A DNA stretch of 43,619 nucleotides from Gammaproteobacteria bacterium (GCA_028293745.1 JAQGOF010000026.1:1-43619), one strand, 5' to 3'. Numbered from the stretch's first letter, positions 29,121-36,915 are shown. Numbers and translations are program-made. Notes: generated from the sequence alone by a model not told the origin.

Positions 29121-29463
29121 AGAGGGATATTACCAGAGGCCGCAATTCGATGACGCGCGCGGGAGACTCGCGGGAACCGGTCCCTGCACGACGCTGACTT
29201 GACTGCAACGTCCGTCGCGCCTTACGTTAAGAATCAGCTACTTATGTCCAGGACACGCTACTCAAAAGCCTGAGGCCGAGGTTCGAGTCCCAGGCTCCTC
29301 TTCGAACCCACGAACCAGGTTTTGGGCTGATTCTCAACGAGCCTGCACCCCCTTAAATCCCCCGATTCGCCGGCTTATTCGCCGGTTTGCTCTGCGAACG
29401 CACAGAGCCCGGCCATGAAGCGTTGGCAATACCGAGTGGCGCGCATGTGCCGCGTACCACTGA
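29121..29463. other. Non-coding stretch with a tRNA-like fragment
   Basis: No supported gene is seen. It contains CTCAAAA (29261-29267) followed by GGTTCGAGTCC (29280-29290), which look like an anticodon loop and a T arm, but the spacing is shorter than in tRNA-Leu and no full cloverleaf can be drawn. Confidence 0.4.
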
Positions 29464-29787
29464 CTATGCGACGGTTTCAGTCTGATTCGCCTCCCACCCG
29501 AATGCGCCCTCCTGCAGATCAAGCTCGAACTGCCTCAGCCAGGAGCCGTCAGCCGCCTCGTAGTTTTTGGTCATCGAGGTACCCTTTCTGATCAGAGTAA
29601 CCTTGCCCGTAACCGCACGTGGGAAAGCCGACGACGGATCGGCATGCTGGATGATCTCGAAATCAACCGGACGAAAACCCTGATTGCGCATCAGCGCGTG
29701 AGCATCATCGATCTCATCCTGCCCAAGCAGCTTAAGGGCCGCCTGCAAGTCCTGCCGCAGCAGGTGGATCTCGGATGGTGTGAGCAT
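29464..29787 (-). CDS. Hypothetical protein
   Basis: I do not recognise this 107-residue product. From the ATG at 29787 it reads MLTPSEIHLLRQDLQAALKL and contains an amphipathic N-terminal helix, then a mixed region (VTGKVTLIRKGTSMTKNYEA) with a plausible small beta fold. It is acidic near the C-terminus. The frame upstream of the ATG looks like non-coding translation, so the longer start at 29883 is rejected. It is the last gene of cassette 1, 231 bp before its end. Confidence 0.45.
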   Translation of the reverse strand: MLTPSEIHLLRQDLQAALKLLGQDEIDDAHALMRNQGFRPVDFEIIQHADPSSAFPRAVTGKVTLIRKGTSMTKNYEAADGSWLRQFELDLQEGAFGWEANQTETVA

Positions 29788-30099
29788 TCGCGGTGTTATC
29801 GAGGTGGCCAGCTTGCGTCCGGGTAAGGAACTCGAAGCTGAACTCGAAATTCTGCTGGCCCCATTCTTTAATATTTGGCCCATGTTTCTCTCTCGACTCC
29901 TGAATTTGCGCCTCAGCGGGAGCCAGCTTTGCCGAGTACCGTTTGCCGGTCAACACTGGAAAAGCCTGCGAAAACTTCCATGACTACATTCCATCTATGC
30001 CCAACATGGGACCGCGGCCGGACGAGGCCGCGCGCTTGCATCTCCGTGACGTCGCGATAACTGCATGGTCCCGGCCGCATAGCGGATGCGACCACCAAC

Positions 30100-30119
30100 T
30101 TACACATTTTCTTACACAT
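30100..30119 (+). promoter_or_regulatory. Left arm-type repeat pair, junction 2
   Basis: Two TTACACAT boxes (30100-30107 and 30112-30119) with a 12-bp period stand exactly 75 bp before core copy 2, as at junctions 3 and 4. They resemble arm-type binding sites of tyrosine integrases. Confidence 0.7.
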
Positions 30120-30141
30120 ATGTTTGAGGATGGGCTAAAAT
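30111..30141 (+). promoter_or_regulatory. Promoter-like element pointing through core copy 2
   Basis: CTTACA (30111-30116) and TAAAAT (30136-30141) are 19 bp apart. The same pair with the same spacing occurs before cores 3 and 4. It overlaps the second TTACACAT box, so an integrase bound there could repress it. Confidence 0.35.
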
Positions 30142-30174
30142 GATCACGGAATTAGACACTTAGGGCATCCCCAT

Positions 30175-30234
30175 GCGGACTCAAAATCCGCCGCCCTTAA
30201 AAGCGTGTCGGTTCGACTCCGACCTCGGGCACCA
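30175..30234 (+). repeat. Attachment core, copy 2
   Basis: An exact 60-bp copy of the tRNA-Leu 3' end, preceded by an unrelated sequence ending CCCCAT in place of the tRNA 5' half. It cannot itself give a tRNA. Confidence 0.95.
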
Positions 30235-30285
30235 CTTAAATTGTCGGGTTTTCTGTGCTCGCCAGCGTTTACGCGCGTCGGCGGA

Positions 30286-30301
30286 ATAGACGCATCGGAC
30301 T
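30286..30301 (+). repeat. tRNA-Leu 5'-half echo, junction 2
   Basis: ATAGACGCATCGGACT resembles the tRNA segment GTAGACGCAGCGGACT (25468-25483), and it stands 39 bp before the right arm pair. Similar echoes are found at junctions 3 and 4. Confidence 0.5.
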
Positions 30302-30339
30302 TCCGATACGTATCAATCTGATTGCTCTAGCCAAAGCAG

Positions 30340-30358
30340 TTACACATTCCTTACACAT
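30340..30358 (+). promoter_or_regulatory. Right arm-type repeat pair, junction 2
   Basis: TTACACAT at 30340-30347 and 30351-30358, an 11-bp period, 106 bp after core copy 2. Junctions 3 and 4 have the same pair 231-232 bp after the core. Confidence 0.7.
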
Positions 30359-30439
30359 AAAGTCCGCTGCGGGTGACCCGGAAGTTGGGGTCGCAGACAT
30401 GTGCGTCCCTCTCGAAGACGCGGGCCCTTAATCCCTTAA

Positions 30440-30517
30440 TCCGAATCGGACGCCACTTGATTCCGAAATAGACGAGCCTACAATCCGGATTGGACGAAGG
30501 CAGAATCCGGTATGGAC
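30440..30517 (+). promoter_or_regulatory. Four operator-like boxes at an exact 22-bp period
   Basis: TCCGAATCGGAC (30440), TCCGAAATAGAC (30462), TCCGGATTGGAC (30484) and TCCGGTATGGAC (30506) are spaced 22 bp start to start, two helical turns, so all face the same side of DNA. The fourth box contains the ATG of the ATPase gene. This suggests cooperative binding and autoregulation. The binding protein is unknown. Confidence 0.65.
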
Positions 30518-32032
30518 GATCGCGCCGAAGGCATAATCAAGCGATTTTCTGCGGCGAGTGTCATTTCTGCGCTAAAGGACACTCCCGCGGTCATGGTGAT
30601 CGGCCCGCGTCAATGCGGTAAAACGACATTGGCTCGCGAGCTGATACATGGCGAGCGCCCGTATCTCACCTTGGACGATAAGACTACTCGCCTAGCCGCC
30701 CAAACCGATCCCACCGGCATGGTCCGCGACCTGGACCGCGCGATCATTGACGAGGTGCAACTCGCTCCTGATCTGCTGCGGGCCATCAAGGAGTCGATTG
30801 ATAACGATCGACGGCCAGGAAGATTCTTGCTCACCGGATCGGCTAACATTTTGACGCTCCCGAAGATCTCGGAGAGTCTCGCAGGCCGCATGGAAATTGT
30901 GACTCTGTTGCCGCTATCGCGTGCGGAAATTCGTGGGCAACGTCCTGCATTCTTGCAGAACGCGCTGGCAGGCCAACTAGCGAAGTCTGCCGAGAAAATG
31001 ATCGGCGCAGATCTCATACGGGCGGTGCTAACTGGTGGTTATCCTGAAATGCTAGACCGTGCACGGCCGGACCGTCGAAGTGCATGGGCGCGCTCCTATA
31101 TACAAGCTATCGTGCAACGGGACGTGCACGAGATTGTGGAAATTGACAAGCTCAACTATGTTCCCCGGTTGCTCCAAGTGCTGGCCCATCACTCCGCGCA
31201 GCTAACCAACTTCACGAAAATCGGAGGTCAGGTAGGTCTAGACGACAAGACCACGCGTGCCTACCTAGGCATTCTTGAACAGGTGTTTTTGATCAAGCGT
31301 GTCGAACCCTGGTTCAACGACCGGCTGAGCCGCCTGGTGAAAACACCCAAGCTGCATTTTCTGGATTCCGGCCTATTGGCGGCAATCCTGGGTGCGACTA
31401 CGGAACGTGTCACCGCCAACCGGTCAATTTTCGGCCCCCTGCTGGAAACGTTTGTCATGTCAGAAATCATGAAGCAGTTCGGCTGGCTCGATGACAGTTG
31501 CACACTCAGTCACTATCGAGACAAAGATAAAAACGAAGTCGATTTTGTCATTGAGAACGCGGCAGGCGATGTAGTCGGGATCGACGTCAAATCCGCCGCA
31601 TCAGTCAGCGGTAGCGATTTCAAAGGCCTGAAAAAACTCGCGGATGCTACTGGCACGGCATTCCAACTCGGAGTAGTGCTCTATGATGGCGACCTATCAC
31701 TGCCATTCGGGGATCGAATGTACGCAGCCCCGGTTTCATGTCTGTGGGGCAATGAGTTGCAAACGTCACCGCGGATGTACGCTGCTTGCCCGTTAGGCTC
31801 GGATTCGAGCTGGACCGAAACTACACCGCGCTGCACACTTCCGCGTCCGCCAACCATTGCGCGAGAATGTGAGGCGAGAGCCCGATATGCATGCATCTCG
31901 GATGCCTGCCCGTGTCTAAGCGAAGTAAAAAGAAGAAAACCAGGAAAACGATGCCTGCGCCCAATGGCATCCCGTTGCCAGATCAGATTGCCGAGGATAT
32001 ACGTGGAACTCTTGTTGGTCGGTTGCAACTGA
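30512..32032 (+). CDS. AAA ATPase with DUF4143 domain, C-terminus extended by loss of the stop codon
   Basis: The N-terminal AAA_14 module has Walker A GPRQCGKT (31-38) and Walker B RAIIDEVQL (D80, E81). The C-terminal DUF4143 region (about 200-410) includes YRDKDKNEVDFVIE and GIDVKSAA, a possible PD-(D/E)xK-like core. Homologues normally end near the motif LPFGDRMYAAPVSCLWG (about residue 412). Here the frame runs on for about 94 residues of unprotein-like Cys/Arg/Pro-rich sequence, so the original stop was probably lost. Family members are common in bacteria, often beside mobile DNA, with unclear function. Four 22-bp boxes cover the start. Confidence 0.85.
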   Translation: MDDRAEGIIKRFSAASVISALKDTPAVMVIGPRQCGKTTLARELIHGERPYLTLDDKTTRLAAQTDPTGMVRDLDRAIIDEVQLAPDLLRAIKESIDNDRRPGRFLLTGSANILTLPKISESLAGRMEIVTLLPLSRAEIRGQRPAFLQNALAGQLAKSAEKMIGADLIRAVLTGGYPEMLDRARPDRRSAWARSYIQAIVQRDVHEIVEIDKLNYVPRLLQVLAHHSAQLTNFTKIGGQVGLDDKTTRAYLGILEQVFLIKRVEPWFNDRLSRLVKTPKLHFLDSGLLAAILGATTERVTANRSIFGPLLETFVMSEIMKQFGWLDDSCTLSHYRDKDKNEVDFVIENAAGDVVGIDVKSAASVSGSDFKGLKKLADATGTAFQLGVVLYDGDLSLPFGDRMYAAPVSCLWGNELQTSPRMYAACPLGSDSSWTETTPRCTLPRPPTIARECEARARYACISDACPCLSEVKRRKPGKRCLRPMASRCQIRLPRIYVELLLVGCN

Positions 32033-32142
32033 AGCTCTGGGAACTGATTACGGGTCGGAAGGACATCGCGCCAATCTACAAGCAAATCCTACGGGAAGCT
32101 GCGTTGCTGGAGGGCGTTGAAAAGCCGCCGGCGCAGGCCTGA
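31951..32142 (+). CDS. Small hypothetical protein
   Basis: A 63-residue product read from the ATG at 31951, which has AGGA a few bases upstream. It begins MPAPNGIPLPDQIAEDIRG and is mostly charged helix. I do not recognise it. It overlaps the end of the extended ATPase frame and the chrB 5' remnant, and its TGA overlaps the chrB-frame ATG (32142). It may be a genuine small gene or the remains of another. Confidence 0.35.
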   Translation: MPAPNGIPLPDQIAEDIRGTLVGRLQLKLWELITGRKDIAPIYKQILREAALLEGVEKPPAQA

Positions 32143-32999
32143 TGCGCGATGGGGCCTACGTCTTGCCGAATTCGGAAGGTTCGCGCGAAGTATTCGACGA
32201 GCAATCCGCGGATATCGTCGCCGCAGGCGGTGCCGCTCACGTCGTGTCGTTCGAAGCAAACTCTGAAGAGCAGCAGCAGACGCTGGTGGAGTTATTCGAT
32301 CGCACGGGCGAGTACACCGAAGCAATGCAGCGTCTGCAGAATCTCAAGGATCAGCTCACCAAGGTGAGCGAGTTGGATGCTCGCCAGGAGCTCAACAGTA
32401 TTGCTCGCGAAGTTACATTGATCGTGGGGCGAGATTTTTTTCCCGGCGAGCCCCGCAAGCAAATGGAAGGCGCACTCACCGACGTCGAGTGCGCCATCAA
32501 TGTTCGTTTCGCGCCGGATGAGCCTCATGCTGCCAAGCGGGGCATCACACGGCGCGAGCGCAAGAATTATCGTGGTAAGTCCTGGGCGACACGCGAGCGC
32601 CTGTGGATCGATCGAGTGGCCTCGGCCTGGTTGATTCGTCGGTTCATCGATCCCGACGCGAAATTCCTGTGGCTCTCGCGTGTCAAAGAATGTCCGAAGC
32701 GGGCGGTCGGCTTCGACTTTGACGGCGCTGAATTCACGCACGTGGACTCGAAGGTCACCTTCGAAGCGTTGATGTCGAGCTTTGATCTCGAAGCAGATTC
32801 CGCGCTGATAAAGCTGGGCGCACTCGTTCATCACCTGGATGTCGGTGGAATTCCGGTCGCCGAACGACCGGGACTCACTACCATCATGACGGGGGCGCGC
32901 GCGCTTCAGAAAGACGACGATGCGCTGCTCAAAGCCATGACACCGGTATTCGACAGCTTGTATGCCGGCTACGCGAAGGCAGGCCCCAAATCCGGATGA
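32090..32999 (+). pseudogene. chrB: Chromate-resistance protein ChrB, 5'-truncated and frameshifted
   Basis: From 32142 an open frame of 285 residues matches ChrB: LMRDGAYVLP near the N-terminus, a helical regulator-like part, then the C-terminal domain with WATRERLWIDRVASAWLIRRFIDPDAKFLW and LGALVHHLDVGG. Homology goes on upstream in another frame (KLRCWRALK at about 32096-32122), joined by what appears to be one extra base in the AAAA run of TTGAAAAGCC. The first 20 or so residues seem missing. ChrB senses chromate and regulates chrA, and no chrA is present. The surviving C-terminal domain could still be made. Confidence 0.75.
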
Positions 33000-33208
33000 A
33001 CGGATTGCGCCAGTCGCACCTGCGGGATTTCATCGAGTACGGGTTCGAAGTGGCGATGGTGCGGGACGCCACGGCGGGAGCCTCCAACGAGGAAGGCGAT
33101 GGACACGAGGCCGCTCTCATCAATTGGCGCTTCCTGGCGCACGCGCTGTGGACGACGGCCGAGGCAGTCAGACGAATTGAGGCCACGCAGGTCTGTGCTG
33201 TGGCCTGA
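32996..33208 (+). pseudogene. C-terminal fragment of an isochorismatase-like cysteine hydrolase
   Basis: The fragment reads HLRDFIEYGFEVAMVRDATA and then ALINWRFLAHALWTTAEAV, typical of the last 60 residues of isochorismatase-family hydrolases. The catalytic Asp, Lys and Cys lie in the missing N-terminal part, so it is not functional. It directly abuts the chrB stop, which suggests a deletion joined the two. Confidence 0.6.
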
Positions 33209-33372
33209 GGCGGTTTGAGGGACGAGTTGCCACATGTGGAACGAATTTGCCCACTGGCGGCAAACAGGCGTATGGACGGGAACATAAGGGGAACAAGGTG
33301 GGTCGTCCGGTTGCACTGACGCTGTTTGTTCCTAGAAATCACTTTAATAACACGGTCTAAAAGGGGATAGAC

Positions 33373-34875
33373 ATGAACAAGCTGTCGAATTCGGCGTGGC
33401 TCATGATCGCTTCGTTAGCCGCCTGCGTCTCATTACTGATATCCGCGCCGGCAAGTGCGGGGCAGGACACATACATCGTTCTGTATAAGGCCAACTCGGT
33501 ACCCAGCAATGCCGCTACGGCGTTGAGCGCCGCCGGCGGGAAGCTGGTATGGAGCTATCGAGAGATCGGGGTGGCCATCGCGCAGTCGAGCGATGCGAAT
33601 TTCGCCGCCAAGGCCCGGAAGATCGCGGGCGTTCAGGGAGCCGCGGCGACATCCGGACTGGGTGTGAAAGTGGACGGCGGCGGTCTAGCGATCGCCGAGG
33701 CGTTGGATGCGTCTCCGGCGGGCCCGATAACGGGTGCTCCCGCGGCTGGCGACGATAATCTGTCGGGCCTGCAGTGGGATATGGTGCAGATTTCCGCACC
33801 GCAGGCGCGCGCCGTCAACGGTGGCAGCCCCTCAGTCCTCGTTGGCGATATTGACAGTGGACTCGACTACACGCATCCGGATCTCGCTCCAAACGTCGAT
33901 TTTGCCAACAGCGTGTCCTGCATCGGTGGTGTTCCAAACCAGGACCCTGCTGCCTGGAACGATGACAACGGTCATGGAACCCACACAGCGGGAACCATCG
34001 CCGCGGCGAGGAACGGTATCGGCATCGTCGGCGTAGCACCGAACGTGCGCATCGCCGGAATCAAAGCCGGGAATGCCGACGGTTTCTTCTTTCCTGAGGC
34101 GGTCGTCTGCGCGTTCATGTGGGCGGGCTCGCATCACATCCAAGTGACCAACAACAGCTACTTCGCCGATCCGTGGCTGTTCAACTGCCGTAACGATGCC
34201 GGGCAACGCGCGATTTGGGAGGCAGAGCGCCGGGCGATTCGCTACGCCATGCAAAACGGTACGGTTGTTGTCGCAGCCGAAGGCAACGAGGCCGATGATC
34301 TCGCCCATCCAACTCAGGACGTGACCAGCCCCGACAATTCCACCCCCGTCACCCGCGAAATTACCAACGCTTGCGCAGTCGTTCCGACGGAGGTTGCGGG
34401 CGTAATCGGCGTGACGGCAAACGGGAATAAGGTGCTGAAGTCCTACTATTCCAGCTATGGGGTGGGCAGCGTACAGGTCATCGCGCCGGGGGGAGACTCG
34501 CGTTTGCAACTGACAGCCGCGGCGCCAAACGGCCGTGTCTTGTCCACATACCCAGCGGCGTTGATCGGAACCTGCGCCCGTAAGGTTTTCGACGGCGCTG
34601 CGACCTACTGCTACTTGCAGGGTACGTCGATGGCTTCGCCTCATGTCGCAGGCGTTGCGGCGCTGATAGCGAGCACTGGAGTTACTTCGCCGGGCGCGAT
34701 TGCGTCCAAAGTGAACACCACCGCCGATCCGCAGCCTTGCCCCGCGGACTTGTCCATCTATGCGTTCTTCCCGTCTGTGTCCAACGGAGCACCGCAGGTA
34801 TGCGACGGTGGACCGGGTTACAACTCGTTCAATGGTCACGGCCAGGTCAATGCACTGACGGCCGTCAGCAAGTAA
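33373..34875 (+). CDS. Secreted subtilisin-family serine protease (S8)
   Basis: The 500-residue protein has a signal peptide (about 1-29, ending PASAG), an I9-like propeptide region (about 31-110) and a subtilase domain with a complete triad: Asp161 in DIDSGLDYTHPDL, His201 in NGHGTHTAGT, Ser419 in GTSMASPHVAGVAAL. The oxyanion Asn is likely in VTNNSYF. The ATG at 33373 is preceded by AAGGGG. Four or more cysteines suggest disulfides in the mature enzyme. It is the one clearly intact metabolic-type cargo gene of cassette 2. Substrates are unknown. Confidence 0.92.
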   Translation: MNKLSNSAWLMIASLAACVSLLISAPASAGQDTYIVLYKANSVPSNAATALSAAGGKLVWSYREIGVAIAQSSDANFAAKARKIAGVQGAAATSGLGVKVDGGGLAIAEALDASPAGPITGAPAAGDDNLSGLQWDMVQISAPQARAVNGGSPSVLVGDIDSGLDYTHPDLAPNVDFANSVSCIGGVPNQDPAAWNDDNGHGTHTAGTIAAARNGIGIVGVAPNVRIAGIKAGNADGFFFPEAVVCAFMWAGSHHIQVTNNSYFADPWLFNCRNDAGQRAIWEAERRAIRYAMQNGTVVVAAEGNEADDLAHPTQDVTSPDNSTPVTREITNACAVVPTEVAGVIGVTANGNKVLKSYYSSYGVGSVQVIAPGGDSRLQLTAAAPNGRVLSTYPAALIGTCARKVFDGAATYCYLQGTSMASPHVAGVAALIASTGVTSPGAIASKVNTTADPQPCPADLSIYAFFPSVSNGAPQVCDGGPGYNSFNGHGQVNALTAVSK

Positions 34876-34899
34876 ACCTCCAGCGGGTCGGTCCACGGG

Positions 34900-34990
34900 A
34901 TGCAACCCGTGTTCCGACCCGCGCGATCATCTGCGACATCCGAAAGTTGGCCAGGGTGCCGTAGCAATCGAAGGTGGCGATAAAGAAAGC
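34900..34990 (-). pseudogene. N-terminal fragment of a type II haloacid-dehalogenase-like hydrolase
   Basis: On the minus strand this reads IATFDCYGTLANFRMSQMIA, the HAD motif I (DxxGT, with nucleophile Asp) typical of type II haloacid dehalogenases. Nothing else of the gene remains. It directly follows the truncated abiEii, in a different frame, so a recombination joint lies near 34990. Confidence 0.55.
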
Positions 34991-35102
34991 GCTCAAAGCA
35001 GACGTTCGTCAGCAATGTCTGGTAGTCATCGCCTGAGCTTTTGGCTCGATTGAGCAACCGAGCTGCTGCCGACGCCTCGAGATTGACACCTTTACCTGTC
35101 AT
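34985..35102 (-). pseudogene. AbiEii/AbiGii-type toxin, N-terminal fragment
   Basis: The first 35-40 residues (from MTGKGVNLEASAAARLLNRA to CFERFLYR) match the start of AbiEii nucleotidyltransferase toxins. The catalytic GS..D region is lost at the joint with the HAD fragment. Its ATG overlaps the abiEi stop in an ATGA arrangement (35099-35102), the normal coupling of the abiE operon. Confidence 0.6.
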
Positions 35103-35490
35103 ACAATTGAATCAAGGTAAGGTTGTACAACTCGCGATACCCGACAGACCCGTGCAAATCGAGCGGGTTCAGTCGCCCAGCCACGATGACGACGGGTGAA
35201 ATCGCGAAGGCCCTCCACTGCTACATGTTTCTATATTTGAAACAATCCGCGACGGTCTTCGCCGCGGAATACACTCGTACATCAACCCCTTCGACTCGGT
35301 GCGTTTCGATACCCTCCGTGAGAGCAGCGCCCGAGAATCGAGCAACACGAAGACGCGGATAATCCAAGTGTGGCTTCCGGGCTTTCGTTGACAGGGCGAT
35401 CCAAACTTCGGCGGGAGATTGAGTGGTCAGTTCACGAAATCGCAGCGCGGTTAGCAGACAGAAGACACCGGCCGGTACACGCTTCATTGA
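35099..35490 (-). pseudogene. AbiEi-family antitoxin remnant
   Basis: The minus strand carries KRVPAGVFCLLTALRFRELTT, then VEGVDVRVYSAAKTVADCFKYRN, characteristic of AbiEi antitoxins (type IV toxin-antitoxin/abortive infection). After RN the frame hits a stop. In another frame the family C-terminus continues (AVEGLRDFTRRHRGW to VQPYLDSIV and TGA at 35099). About 13 bp appear to be deleted at the break. The winged-helix N-terminus is also not readable in one frame. Antitoxin and toxin are both broken. Confidence 0.65.
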
Positions 35491-36078
35491 GTACGCCGGT
35501 AACAATCTGCGCTTCGATTGTCTCGACGTCGGGAGAATCGGTGTGTTTATGCGCGCGCCGCCAGCCGTATGCGACGCCCCCCTCAACAGCGCGGCACAAA
35601 CGGGGTAGGCCAAGACATTCACCGTGTATGGGGCGCTTCATTTGCGGCATTCCCAAGCGTCCTGTAACCCCACCAATCGTTTGGTGTTAGATAAACCGGA
35701 ACTTCATACTTGAAGCGGGAATGAAACTCCACCGCGATTTCGCCGAATCTGCAGAAACGCTCCCAATGTCATCGATGTGGGTGATCTCCGAATAGCAGGT
35801 CGCGGCCGTGCATCATACCTGCGGCAGTCAGTTACTCTTACGCATCCGGCGTGAAGATAACCTCATTGCGGCGTCGCTTCCTGGCACTGCTCCTTTCGCG
35901 TTCGGCCGCGAGCTGTGCTCGGACTTGCGCGGCAGTGACCGCGCGCGACGGATCGGCCTCGAGCGCGTCATACGCCGGCTCGACTTGGTTCTATAGCCAG
36001 CAATCAACAGCCGATCGCGCGCGTCTTGAATTCCGCCCGCAGCTTCTTGCCCAAACGCCAAGATCCCAGGGTGCTGAC
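35491..36078. other. Decayed intergenic region with coding fragments
   Basis: No intact gene. On the minus strand 35838-35990 reads YDALEADPSRAVTAAQVRAQL and continues to a stop, like the C-terminus of a small antitoxin, but a stop lies just upstream. Another open fragment (about 35619-35750, with EVPVYLTPNDWWGYRTLG) is not recognised. It appears to be a deletion-ridden end of cassette 2. Confidence 0.4.
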
Positions 36079-36098
36079 TTACACATTTTCTTACACAT
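36079..36098 (+). promoter_or_regulatory. Left arm-type repeat pair, junction 3
   Basis: TTACACAT at 36079-36086 and 36091-36098, 12-bp period, first box 75 bp before core copy 3, same geometry as junctions 2 and 4. Confidence 0.7.
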
Positions 36099-36120
36099 AG
36101 GCTTGGATTTTGTTTAGAAT
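36090..36120 (+). promoter_or_regulatory. Promoter-like element pointing through core copy 3
   Basis: CTTACA (36090-36095) and TAGAAT (36115-36120), 19 bp apart, as at junctions 2 and 4. Confidence 0.3.
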
Positions 36121-36153
36121 CATATTTGAATCAGACACTTAGGGTATACCCAT

Positions 36154-36213
36154 GCGGACTCAAAATCCGCCGCCCTTAAAAGCGTGTCGGTTCGACTCCG
36201 ACCTCGGGCACCA
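36154..36213 (+). repeat. Attachment core, copy 3
   Basis: An exact 60-bp copy of the tRNA-Leu 3' end. It is preceded by the shared block GACACTTAGGG and CCCAT found also at junction 2. Confidence 0.95.
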
Positions 36214-36390
36214 CGTGACATTCGGTCCGGTCTGGGCCAGGTGACTGCCGCGGCAGAATCAAACAACCTCAACGTTCTGACCTTCTTTCTGAGCGGATAT
36301 GCCCTTTTCCCCTCCCCAGCTCGCGCCCGCGGAGCGCTACTCGGACGATCTATCGGCTTACGCGTGTGAACCAGCCTCCTCGCCAATGTA

Positions 36391-36405
36391 GTAGACGCAG
36401 TGGAC
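36391..36405 (+). repeat. tRNA-Leu 5'-half echo, junction 3
   Basis: GTAGACGCAGTGGAC differs by one base from the tRNA segment starting at 25468 and lies 39 bp before the right arm pair. Confidence 0.5.
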
Positions 36406-36444
36406 CTTTAGTGCGTAACAAGCTGATTTTCTGAGCTGAAACAG

Positions 36445-36463
36445 TTACACACTCCTTACACAT
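36445..36463 (+). promoter_or_regulatory. Right arm-type repeat pair, junction 3
   Basis: TTACACAC (36445-36452) and TTACACAT (36456-36463), 11-bp period, 232 bp after the core. Confidence 0.7.
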
Positions 36464-36556
36464 AAAGGCACTATCGAAGCGGGTGTCGAAAGCTAACAGG
36501 CGGAGGCAGGGGATCTGGCTCAGGTGCATGGTCTCCGCGGAGGCCGAATTCCATAT

Positions 36557-36590
36557 TCCGAATTGGACGCCACTTGATTCCGAAATAGAC
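36557..36590 (+). promoter_or_regulatory. Relic of the 22-bp operator boxes
   Basis: TCCGAATTGGAC (36557) and TCCGAAATAGAC (36579), 22 bp apart, with the same spacer (GCCACTTGAT) as the first two boxes before the ATPase gene at 30440. No ATPase gene follows. The block is missing from the second leader copy. Confidence 0.6.
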
Positions 36591-36810
36591 TGCGCGTCGC
36601 GGATCGAAGATGCCAACCTTCCGTCCCTCCTCCCGCCGCGAAGCGCCGGTAAGTTCGCGCGTATGGCCCGCTCTTAGCCGATAGCACTCCGTATTAGGAC
36701 TGCTTTCGACCCCTCAGCTGCCAGCAAACAACGTCTGCTATCGAGGAACCCACATTTTACGTGTTGCACGACAAGTGGTGTAGTCAGTCCAATAGCTTAC
36801 CGGGAAGCCG

Positions 36811-36828
36811 GCGTGTTATTTGACACGC
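36811..36828 (+). promoter_or_regulatory. Inverted repeat upstream of the MAPEG gene, copy A
   Basis: GCGTGT and ACACGC flank a 6-nt centre about 90 bp before the start codon. Copy B keeps the arms (42576-42593) with a changed centre, which suggests selection on the arms. It is a candidate operator or short hairpin. Confidence 0.4.
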
Positions 36829-36915
36829 TCTCGTGGTGTTTGTTTGCTACCGTTCGGTCGCCTGAGTAAGTGTTATGCTGCATCCATATTGAGCGCAGCC
36901 TGAAAGGCACGATGC

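Larger units (their letters stand above)
25537..30234. mobile_element. Cassette 1 of the tRNA-Leu array (primase-helicase and Fic)
   Basis: The segment between the tRNA-Leu 3' end and the end of core copy 2 is about 4.7 kb. It holds a TOTE-type primase-helicase, a Fic protein with a convergent small gene, and a small unknown gene. Its right end has the TTACACAT pair and the core copy. No integrase gene lies inside. The borders are inferred from the repeated core. Confidence 0.75.
30235..36213. mobile_element. Cassette 2 of the tRNA-Leu array
   Basis: About 6.0 kb between core copies 2 and 3. It holds an AAA/DUF4143 ATPase, a decayed chrB and cysteine hydrolase, an intact subtilase, and AbiE/HAD remnants. 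Arm-type boxes are found at both ends. No integrase gene is present. Confidence 0.75.

Noticed and set aside
33832..34905. Minus-strand open frame of 357 codons
   Set aside because: Antisense to the subtilase, whose complete catalytic triad proves the plus strand.
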